This document shows, piece after piece, positions 1-8,300 of a stretch of 64,000 nt of DNA (positions within the stretch are counted from its first letter, which is position 1; each line of letters opens with the position of its first letter). Location: NCBI RefSeq assembly GCF_000011565.2, contig NC_005861.2, forward strand, positions 1,612,001 through 1,676,000, given 5' to 3'. The stretch is from Candidatus Protochlamydia amoebophila UWE25 (GTDB lineage: Bacteria; Chlamydiota; Chlamydiia; Chlamydiales; Parachlamydiaceae). A program made the translations under genes and the position numbers. The notes below the pieces were generated by a model. The model did not search any database, was not told the DNA's origin, and was given only the letters and a program-made list of their open reading frames with translations.

Positions 1-1
1 G

Positions 2-1069
2 AAAATGAAAATTGCTTTAGGCATTGCTTGTTTTTTAGGTGCCTGCATCGCACTCAACTGGTACATGCTATACAGTTGGCAACAAGGTGAACTCTCCGCA
101 GGTGAAGTTGTTTTCATTTTTAATACAACATGGAACATTACTATCATGGCTTGGTTAGCTGGTTTAGAACTCCCGCAAGTTTTTAAAGAAATTGGTATTT
201 GCAAACAAGCTTTGACAGTTATTCAAGATACGCATGATATTATAGATAGCCCTTTCGCTGAGCAGCTTACCATCCATCAAGGAAAAATTATCTTCGATAA
301 TGTGACATTTCGTTACCAAAAACAACAAAGCCTCTTTCAAAACATGAATATTACGATCGAAGCTGGCCAAAAAGTAGGACTTGTTGGATTTTCAGGGTCG
401 GGTAAAACAACTTTTATCAATCTTATTCTAAGAAATTACGATATTGAAAGCGGACGTATACTTATCGACAATCAAGACATCTCTAAAGTGACTCAAACTT
501 CTCTTAGAGAGCAAATCTCAATCATTCCACAAGACCCTACTCTTTTTCATCGCTCATTAATAGATAATATTCGTTATGCAAGACCAGATGCAACAGATGA
601 AGAGGTCATCGAAGCTTCTAAACAAGCTCATTGCCATGAATTTATTTTGAAGCTTCCCGATAAATATCAGACACTCGTCGGAGAAAGAGGCTCAAAATTA
701 TCTGGGGGTCAACGCCAAAGAATTGCAATTGCTCGCGCGATTTTAAAAAATGCTCCTATTTTAATTTTAGACGAAGCCACTTCAGCTTTAGATTCTGTCA
801 CAGAAAGAAACATTCAAGAAGGACTAGAATTTTTAATGAAGGATCACACAAGTCTTGTGATTGCTCATCGTTTATCAACATTGTCGGGTATGGATCGTAT
901 CTTAGTTTTTAAAGAAGGAAAAATTATTGAAGATGGCACCCACGAAGAGCTTATTCAAGCGGACCAACATTACGCGAATATGTGGGAGATGCAAGTAGGA
1001 GGCTTCTTAATAGACAATTACGATGAGTTAGAAGATGAAGAAAGTGAAATAGATTCATCAGTTTATTAA
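2..1069 (+). CDS. ABC transporter, fused permease-ATPase half-transporter (5' end outside window)
   Basis: The reading frame is already open at the window edge, so only the last membrane segments and the complete ATP-binding domain are visible. Counting from the first visible Met at base 5, hydrophobic segments lie in residues 1-60. The nucleotide-binding domain follows, with Walker A GFSGSGKT (128-135), the signature LSGGQ (232-236), Walker B ILILDEATS (252-260) and the H-loop IAHR (286-289). This order is that of MsbA/ATM-type half-transporters that dimerise in the inner membrane; the substrate cannot be read from this part. The last 20 residues are an acidic tail rich in Asp and Glu. Confidence 0.93.
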   Translation, partial: KMKIALGIACFLGACIALNWYMLYSWQQGELSAGEVVFIFNTTWNITIMAWLAGLELPQVFKEIGICKQALTVIQDTHDIIDSPFAEQLTIHQGKIIFDNVTFRYQKQQSLFQNMNITIEAGQKVGLVGFSGSGKTTFINLILRNYDIESGRILIDNQDISKVTQTSLREQISIIPQDPTLFHRSLIDNIRYARPDATDEEVIEASKQAHCHEFILKLPDKYQTLVGERGSKLSGGQRQRIAIARAILKNAPILILDEATSALDSVTERNIQEGLEFLMKDHTSLVIAHRLSTLSGMDRILVFKEGKIIEDGTHEELIQADQHYANMWEMQVGGFLIDNYDELEDEESEIDSSVY

Positions 1070-1096
1070 TAACCTGGACAATTGTTCAGGTTATTA
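1067..1096 (+). terminator. Hairpin at the ABC transporter stop codon
   Basis: A perfect 10-bp stem (TAATAACCTG / CAGGTTATTA) that can extend inward with a G-T pair starts on the stop codon itself. No clear T-run follows, so it may be a weak or processing-type 3' end rather than a canonical intrinsic terminator. Confidence 0.45.
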
Positions 1097-1447
1097 AAGC
1101 CCGTTCTAAATCCTTCAAACCTTCTATAGTTTCAATTTCGATGGATAAACAAATTAATTGATCTGTCATTCTTAATGTTTTCCTCTTTTTAAGGAATGAA
1201 CACATGTGTCATTGAAGTGAAATATTCAATTAAACTTTCCGCTAAGCAAGTAATCGATAACGTTTTAACATAGCTATAATCTCTTCTAATAAATCTTTTA
1301 ATTGAATAAAAATTCCTTCGTCCAAAGCCTCTCATTTGTTTTCCTTGGCAAAATGGTTATGAAAAAGACACTCTCAAAAAGAGTCATTTTTTAATAGAGT
1401 CCATTTTTTTCATAAAAAATTCAAGTAAGGTTCTTTCTTGTTCATTC
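1097..1447. other. Non-coding gap, nothing recognised
   Basis: AT-rich stretch between the ABC transporter and the decayed peroxiredoxin. I see no convincing reading frame or RNA gene in it. Confidence 0.5.
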
Positions 1448-1459
1448 AAGGAGGTTTAT

Positions 1460-1906
1460 ATGGTTGCTCTAAAAGCTGGAACAAAAGTGCCTTCCTTAAC
1501 TCCTTACAGGGCCTAATTACTTACTACCTCTTTATGAATTTGCAGAAAACTTCTTAAATCTTTGCCCTTTATCCCCCTAATTGAAGTCCTGCTCTGCAAC
1601 AATCAATTAACGTTATATAATGAAGTTATAGAGAAATTTAAACGGTTTAAAGCACAATTTGTTGAAATTTCTGTCGCGGAAATTTGTTCCCATTTAGCTT
1701 TTTTCCACCAAAAAAAATTAGGTTTTCCATTATTGTCAGATTTTGAGCCAAAAAAAGAGATATTCAAGGCGTATGGAGTATTTCGAAATGAAGAAGGAGT
1801 ATCTAAGAGAGCTCTTTTTGTCATCAATGGAAAAGGAATTATTCTCTGAAGCGATGTTTCTCCGATCGATATTAAACCAGGAACTGAGGAAATCTTAAAA
1901 TCTTAA
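1460..1906 (+). pseudogene. Decayed peroxiredoxin (AhpC/TSA family)
   Basis: An AAGGAGG ribosome binding site (1448-1454) precedes an ATG at 1460 that opens a peroxiredoxin-like N-terminus (VALKAGTKVPSLTPY), but a stop at 1514 ends it. The expected next piece (LPLYEFAENF) lies in another frame just downstream. From 1562 the first frame is open again and carries typical family blocks: LYNEVIEKFK, SHLAFFHQKK, GFPLLSDFEPK and ALFVIN. The peroxidatic cysteine block is distorted to LLCNNQL. A TGA at 1847 interrupts the C-terminus; SDVSPIDIKPG after it still matches the family, suggesting a former Trp codon. The intact Shine-Dalgarno sequence with a broken body indicates recent loss. The frame 1562-1849 should not be annotated as an intact protein. 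Confidence 0.85.
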
Positions 1907-1934
1907 AAAAATTGTCTATCAAAGGAGATCATTG

Positions 1935-2459
1935 ATGCCTCAATTATCTACACCCATTTCTGAAAAAGATCATATTTTAGGCAATCTAAATGCTCCTGTA
2001 GTCTTGGTAGAATATGGAGACTATCAGTGCAAAACATGCGCCTTAACTCATCCCATTGTCAAGCAACTCTTAAAAGAGATGCGCGGACAATTATGTTTTG
2101 CATTTCGTCATTTCCCACTTAAAAACTCTCATCCATTAGCATTTATTGCTTCTCAAGCTGCAGAAGCGGCAGCATTACAAAATAAATTTTGGCAAATGCA
2201 TGAATGTCTTTATCATCATCACCATGCTCTAAGTTTAGAAGCTTTTCCAAGTTATGCCGAAGAAATTCAATTGAATATCAAATTGTTTAATGAAAACTTA
2301 CAAAATCCTTCTCTCATTTCTTGTATTGAAGAAAATTTTTGTAGCGGTTTAGATAGTGGTGTTAATGGAACACCCTGTTTTTTTATCAATAAAGAACGTT
2401 ATGATGGGGATCGATCTTATGATACTTTATTGTCCGCTCTAAAAAATGCTGTCAGCTGA
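1935..2459 (+). CDS. DsbA-like thioredoxin-fold protein
   Basis: About 174 residues. An EYGDYQCKTC block gives a CxxC active site at Cys32-Lys-Thr-Cys35, and GTPCFFIN supplies the cis-proline loop characteristic of DsbA/FrnE-type thioredoxin folds. A helical insertion lies between them. No signal peptide is visible, so the protein may be cytoplasmic, unlike classical DsbA; it resembles the soluble thioredoxin domain that follows NhaA in some bacteria. I chose the ATG at 1935, preceded by AAAGGAG, over the TTG one codon upstream. The gene follows the decayed peroxiredoxin by 28 bases, so the two were probably one redox operon. Confidence 0.85.
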   Translation: MPQLSTPISEKDHILGNLNAPVVLVEYGDYQCKTCALTHPIVKQLLKEMRGQLCFAFRHFPLKNSHPLAFIASQAAEAAALQNKFWQMHECLYHHHHALSLEAFPSYAEEIQLNIKLFNENLQNPSLISCIEENFCSGLDSGVNGTPCFFINKERYDGDRSYDTLLSALKNAVS

Positions 2460-2468
2460 TATAAATCG

Positions 2469-3005
2469 ATGAGGATTTACTTTCAATTTTTAGAAAATCA
2501 ACATGTGCCATTAATTTATGCTTGGTTTCAAACCCCGCATATTAAAAAATGGTACGGATCGGAACAAGAATGGACAATTGAAGCAATTGAAAAAAAATAC
2601 AACCCTCATCGACTACAGGCCAATAAAATTGCTGCCTTCATCATTTATTACAAACAAATTCCAATAGGTTATATCCAAAAGTATTCTGTTAGCGATTATC
2701 CCTGGGAAGAGCTTGATTTGTCTAAACTTGCTTCTAAATTAGCAGGAATAGATTTATTTATTGGAAACCCCACCTACCTTTATCAAGGCTTCGGGCAGCT
2801 TATTTTAAAACAATTTTTAACCCAACAGATTCAACCTTACTTTCAAGAATGTTTAGTGGATCCTCGTTGTGATAATTATGCTGCTATTCGCTGTTATGAA
2901 AAAGTCGGTTTTGAATTTTATCAAACTGTACTTTGTGGCCGAGAAGCACTTTGCATAATGAAAAAAAATTTAACGCATCATTTGGTAGAGATACCAAAGA
3001 GTTAA
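2469..3005 (+). CDS. GNAT acetyltransferase, aminoglycoside 6'-N-acetyltransferase-like
   Basis: The sequence reads as an AAC(6')/RimJ-type GNAT. It opens with a conserved WFQTPHIKKWYG block, then GIDLFIGNP, the acetyl-CoA loop region YQGFGQLILKQF, then VDPRCDNYAAIRCYEKVGF, in which N-x-x-A-x-R-x-Y-x-K-x-G-F is the typical motif C/D of the superfamily. Length 178 is normal for AAC(6')-I. It starts nine bases after the DsbA-like gene and is probably co-transcribed with it. The substrate is not determinable; resistance-type acetylation is only one possibility, and a housekeeping N-acetyltransferase fits as well. Confidence 0.82.
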   Translation: MRIYFQFLENQHVPLIYAWFQTPHIKKWYGSEQEWTIEAIEKKYNPHRLQANKIAAFIIYYKQIPIGYIQKYSVSDYPWEELDLSKLASKLAGIDLFIGNPTYLYQGFGQLILKQFLTQQIQPYFQECLVDPRCDNYAAIRCYEKVGFEFYQTVLCGREALCIMKKNLTHHLVEIPKS

Positions 3006-3078
3006 ATGTAAGTAACTCTATCACCTACACTTACAATTGCCCCAGAATATCTGGTGGCAATCATAGATTTTATTCAAA

Positions 3079-3684
3079 TTAATGAAGAAGTTCTTGAATT
3101 TCTTTTTTAAGCTTTTCTTTTATAATAGGATCTTGCAAATTTCCTTGAGAATCAAACGCTTGATGAGCATTTGACAAAGCCACTTGTTCAGACACAACTT
3201 TTCCCCCTACACCTTCAATCACTGCACGCAAATGATCAAGAGCATGTGAACCCCCACTAGGTGATGGAGAAGCACTCAAAATAGCAAATTTCTTACCGGT
3301 AAAAGCATCACGAGACGGCTTCCCTTGTTCGTTGCGTGTTGCCCAGTCAATGGCATTTTTTAAAACACCGGATAAAGAACCATTATATTCTGGAGTTGAA
3401 ATAATAATTGCCTGGCTTTCCATCATCAGCTGACGCAATTTTTTAGCATTTTCTGGTAAACCTTTCGCGTTTTCTAAATCTCCATCATAAAATGGAATAG
3501 AATAATCACGAAGATCAATGATTTGAACCTTCGCTCCCATTTCTTCGGCTATTTTAGCCGCTTGGTGCACGAACTTTTTATTCAAAGAATCTATTTGCGT
3601 GCTTCCCGAGAATGCCAGAACTTTCAATTCTGCTGCTAAAGAACTAGTTAAAACTAAACCTATGCATAACATCCATTTTAACAT
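3079..3684 (-). CDS. NADPH-dependent FMN reductase-like flavoprotein with an N-terminal signal-like segment
   Basis: 201 residues. The core is a flavodoxin-like FMN reductase (SsuE/ChrR/NQR type): VLAFSGSTQIDSLNKKF corresponds to the phosphate-binding G-S-x-R-x-x-S-x-N loop, with Gln in place of the usual Arg, and STPEYNGSLSGVLKNAIDW is the second conserved flavin block. The normal start of such enzymes corresponds to residue 21 here. It is preceded by MLKWMLCIGLVLTSSLAA, which looks like a Sec signal peptide with an Ala-x-Ala-type cleavage region. The start is backed by a GAGGTGA ribosome binding site. Export of a cofactor-binding reductase would be unusual. Confidence 0.85.
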   Translation of the reverse strand: MLKWMLCIGLVLTSSLAAELKVLAFSGSTQIDSLNKKFVHQAAKIAEEMGAKVQIIDLRDYSIPFYDGDLENAKGLPENAKKLRQLMMESQAIIISTPEYNGSLSGVLKNAIDWATRNEQGKPSRDAFTGKKFAILSASPSPSGGSHALDHLRAVIEGVGGKVVSEQVALSNAHQAFDSQGNLQDPIIKEKLKKEIQELLH

Positions 3685-3837
3685 GACTCACCTCGATTTA
3701 AATATTTTATATTTTAGACATAACAATTTACAGAGAATTAAAATGATGGCACATTAAAAATTTACTTAATATGATTTTTTACCTATCAATTTACTTTTAT
3801 TCTTTGATAAAAAAAATTTTATTCGTTTATTGAATGC

Positions 3838-4404
3838 TCAATGCTTAGATGGATGGCAAAAGCAATCTATTGTATGATCGTTAACCAATCCGCAAGCTTG
3901 CATATAAGCATACATAATTGTTGCTCCAACGAATTTAAATCCCCTTTTTTTCAAATCTTTACTAAGAGCTAAAGATTCTTTTGTTTCCGCAGGTACCTGC
4001 CTAATCGTTTCCCATTGATTCTGGATGGGTTTCCCGTTTACAAATTGCCAAATATAGGTATTAAAGCTTCCAAATTCTTCTTGAACCTTTAAAAAGTGTT
4101 TTGCGTTTGCAATTGTTGACTCAATTTTTAATCGATTACGAATAATGCCCGGATGCAAAAGTAACTCATTTTTTTTCTGCTCATCGTAGGTGGCAACGAT
4201 ATGAGGATCGAAAGAGGCGAAGGCTTGCCGATAATTTTCACGTCGTTGAAGAACCGTTTGCCAACTCAATCCCGCTTGAGCTCCTTCTAAAATTAAAAAT
4301 TCAAAATGTTTATGGTCATCATGAACCGGAATTCCCCATTCTTCGTCATGGTAAGCAACATACAAAGGGTTGTTTAATTGCACCCAATCACAGCGTTTAA
4401 GCAT
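3838..4404 (-). CDS. tag: DNA-3-methyladenine glycosylase I
   Basis: 188 residues, the usual length. The N-terminus RCDWV...YVAYHDEEWG and the C-terminus DHTIDCFCH carry the zinc-binding Cys5, His19, His177 and Cys181, which align with the E. coli TAG zinc ligands with an offset of one to two residues. LILEGAQAGLSWQTVL is the conserved helix-hairpin block next to the base pocket. The enzyme excises 3-methyladenine from alkylated DNA to start base excision repair. It is transcribed in the same direction as the FMN reductase, but 153 bases separate them. Confidence 0.96.
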   Translation of the reverse strand: MLKRCDWVQLNNPLYVAYHDEEWGIPVHDDHKHFEFLILEGAQAGLSWQTVLQRRENYRQAFASFDPHIVATYDEQKKNELLLHPGIIRNRLKIESTIANAKHFLKVQEEFGSFNTYIWQFVNGKPIQNQWETIRQVPAETKESLALSKDLKKRGFKFVGATIMYAYMQACGLVNDHTIDCFCHPSKH

Positions 4405-5345
4405 ATAAAAAACCTGATTAAAAATTAAGATGTGGAATAAAAATAACGAAGTAAACCCTTCCTGTCAATCTAGGGTTAAAACATACTTATAAGTTAATTT
4501 AGTTCTCATATTTAAATTAAATAAAATTATCCCTTAATTTATTCTTGCAATCCTTCAAATAGGTTTCTAATTAGTTAAACTTAATAGATTCGAATAAATT
4601 TATTCAAAACATTGAGTAACACTTTAATAATAGACGTATTTTAACCTAGGCAAATTTTTCAAACTTTATGAATACTTTTACGTTCAAATCATAAAAAATG
4701 TATTGTTTTTTGTTTGCCAATGATACTCTCTACAATGTTTTGAAATTTAACGCTCTCTTTGATGCAAGACCTGATAAATGTAGCATTCATATCGTTTGTA
4801 GTTATCGTTTCCTCTTTTTTTCTTGCCTTGAAGTTACAAGGAAACGCATTTTCCATTGAATCTTTACATAGAAATTTCATAGGTTACATAAAAATTTTCT
4901 TTAGACATGTAGCCCTCTTCCTTTTTAAAATCTGATATATTTTAACTTTTTTAAAACTATCGTTGCGTAAAATAATTTAATTTTTTAAATTCCAGAATTT
5001 ACAAATAACACATTTTGTAAACTAAATCTTTTTTACTTTATTATAAGCAAATCTATAGCGCTCAATAAATTTTTAAAAAAAGAATTAACTTAGGATGAGC
5101 TTGAACATTTGTTGAAATCTATCCATTAATGGCAAATGTTAGGATCGTTGCTACCTAAAGGTAGAGATGCGAAACAAAGAATATCCCTATGCGCCATAAA
5201 AAAATTTGTCATACCGCTTTTTGGATACCCATATCTTTGGTTAACTTTTATAGTATTTTTTTCAAATTTTAAATTGATTGAGGTATTTCTTTTTGATAGT
5301 ATCTTTTCAATTTGAATTTTTGTTAAATCAAAGGATAGCCAAGTC
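4405..5345. other. Long AT-rich gap, mostly non-coding
   Basis: About 940 bases without a convincing gene. A short minus-strand frame at 4689-4880 is discussed separately; another at 5126-5347 has no protein-like features. Confidence 0.5.
4689..4880 (-). pseudogene. Possible transposase fragment
   Basis: A 63-codon frame containing TTNDMNATFIRSCIKESV. This faintly resembles the block around the second acidic residue of ISL3/IS204-type transposases (DM-x-x-x-F-I-R-x). No other part of a transposase and no terminal repeats were seen, so this is a weak guess; it could be chance. Confidence 0.2.
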
Positions 5346-8300
5346 ATGCAAAGTACTCATCCTATCTCGCCCCAATCTTTTAGTGAACAACCAGCAATAT
5401 TCCGATATTTAGCTAGTCTTGATGCGACTACAGTAGCGATTACAGAGAACAAATACCCTAAAGCTATCGAAAATTTTAATGTTTTCATGGCCTATTTGCC
5501 CTCTCATATTGAAAGAGAAGTGCTGAAAAAGGCTTTTGAATGCCTCTTCACACTTATTCCTGTTATTGAGACACCTCAAGAGATAGAAGAAAGCGTACGC
5601 CTCTTGCTCAATTTGGCTGTAGACCCTTGTTTTGCAGAAGATCAACAGCGATTAGCTAGCGAACTGGCCAAGTGGCACTACAAAAAAGGAAAAAAAACGG
5701 AGCTAGAGGATAAACAATTTAAATATTTCATGGATGCCATTCACTATGTAGGAAAGGCACAAATCATTTCTGAGGCTTCCGCAGACCTTCAACGCTTAGC
5801 CTCGCGCCTTTTTAAAGTTGCTTTAACGTCTCTTGCCGTTTTTAAGCAACGCTTAGAACTAGCAGTGGGGAAAAACGATAGCCAGCAAGTGATACAACTC
5901 GTCACCAATCTTGAAACGCGCTTTGAATCGATCTGCTGCGAGGGTGAAAAGCATGCTTTGATTAAATTATTCTATAAACAAGTGCGTACAGTTGTTTCGC
6001 ATACGTTAAGGACACGGGGGCTAGAACGAATAGAGTCAAGTGGGCTACGTAACCTAGATGAAACAATGCGCCATTACTTAACAAGTGACCCTCTTCCCAC
6101 TGATTGTTTTATCACAACTCAATACCGAGAGAAATTAAAGGCTTATCGCGACAGTTTTCGCGAATCGTATGAAGAAATTAATCCGCAACAATTTACGATT
6201 GAAGAGGTGCGTGCTTTTCAAAAAAAAGTTTCCGAGTACTTGCTCACTTTTCTGCAAGCTTTAGTCGAAGATGCGATTGCCATTTTAGGAGATCCTCCGT
6301 GTTCGTACGATTTGCGAGCAATGGGGTCCCTAGCCAAAGAAGAGGTCTGCCCTTACTCCGATTTAGAATGGTGCATTCTCATTGAAGCAATTGAGCATCG
6401 TCCCTACTTTGTAAAATTAGCTCGCCTGTTAGAACTACAAATAATAGGCTTAGGAGAGGATCCGGCACAAGGGCTGCCCGTCTTTACTTACATCGGGGCT
6501 AAACACCGCTCCGGTTTGCATATCGATTCTGGAGGCAATCCAGCTGTTGTCACTGATCTTATCCATACCCCCGATGGATTAGCTCAGATGCAAAAAATGG
6601 AAGAATATCCTTCTAATTCATCTAGTAATACGTTGCGCAAAACCATTTCTTTTCACCAAAATAACCCAAAACTCTGTGACAGATATCAAAAGAAAATGAG
6701 CGCTTATCTCGATAAAAAGTTGCCACAAACAAAAGAAATCAGGCGTAAGAGCCAGGCTTTGCAGCTGCTGACAGATCGACTAAAGACGTATGAAGAGATT
6801 TGGCATGATCCTTTTCAAGGCCAGGTCATTGATCTAAAAAAACACTACTCGGAGCTGCTCAATCATTTTTTAAATGATTTATCCTTTTATTTTGACATCG
6901 AAGGATCCAATACACTCGATCTTATCGACAATCTCGTGAAAGAGAAATTCCTTACACCTGAAAGTGGCTTCTTATTGCAAGAAGCGGTTGCAGCCGTTTA
7001 TCTAAAAAGAGTGGGCCTCCATTTTAAGCATAAAGAACAAAAAGAAGAGGTTAGCCTAGAAGAGCTGGGTAGTGAAAGAAAAATCTTTGAAAAGGTTTAT
7101 TGGCTTGTGCTGCGCCCTCTTTACCGCAAATTAAAGCATGGCATCTCTAAACTGGACTCCCATTTTCAGTACATCGACCTTTTTCAAGGAACGTATTATG
7201 ACGAGGAGTTGCAACCTGCTGAAATAGAAAATCTCAAGCCCTGGATGACTCATTTCGTGCATCACCTCGTTTCCAGGCAACGGGCTAACGCGCTTGATTC
7301 AGATCAGGCTTGGCTTTGGCATGAAGCTTACTACCAAAGACTGTCACACATGACCTTTGCAGAACCTTTAAGAGAGATCTATCTTAATGTTTTGAATAGC
7401 TATCCGGAAGAGGGAAACTTGGCTACGTTAAGCGCCCATCTGGCCTCTATCCCCAATCCCAATGGGGTTAGGCAAAGCCAGCGCTTGGAAGAAGAGCAGT
7501 TTAAACAAGCAATTCTCGCGATGACAACCGACCAGCCGGATCCAGATGATTCTTTCCAAGTCAAGGTTCGCTGCCCGGCAGTGCCCGATGCTCAGTATCT
7601 CAACCAGGCCGTATGTGAACAAATTTTAGAAGTAACGGGCAATCTCAAACGACAATACAAAAATAGCGCTCACCCCGTGGCGAGTGCCTCCTATGGCGGC
7701 TACCAGCTGCACTTTAAACAAAAACCAACCCATCCGCTACTGGAATATGCCATTCATGCGCTGACGGCACGCATTGCGGGGCACTTGAGCCCTCCGACGC
7801 AGCTAGCCCGCTTTGAAGTCGACATCAAAGGAAAAAAACGGATTTATCCCGTCTTAATTTCCAAAACCATTCAAGGGCAAACGTTAGAAAACGCAGAAAA
7901 TCTAGATGTCAAGCAACTGACCTGGGCTTGCCTGTGCGCCTTATTGACCCGTCCAGGCGATGGGCGGTTTCCCAATTACGTGGTTGAAGAGGGGACACGG
8001 CGCATTTTCTGCGTCGATAATGATATTTCTTTTGTCGAAGCTGTCATTCACTATTATTTTGGACATAAAGTGCAGTTTTCTTCCGCTCTTTTTTGCCTGG
8101 ATGCTAAGTACCATTTAGACCCTGAGGTGTTAGAGGCTTTTATTCATTTGAAGCCCAACCTCATCCTCAATAGTTGGCTCGAAGATTTAATCCAAAAAGA
8201 TGAAAGCTACTGCACTCTTCAGCTCTTTACCCCCGAAGAGGAAAAACGTTTATATGAGGAAGATTCGGAAGATCGCTTTAAGGGAACGCTTCTTTTGCGC

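Noticed and set aside
5126-5347. 73-codon minus-strand frame before the large LRR gene
   Set aside because: No start signal and no motif; occupies the likely promoter of the LRR gene.
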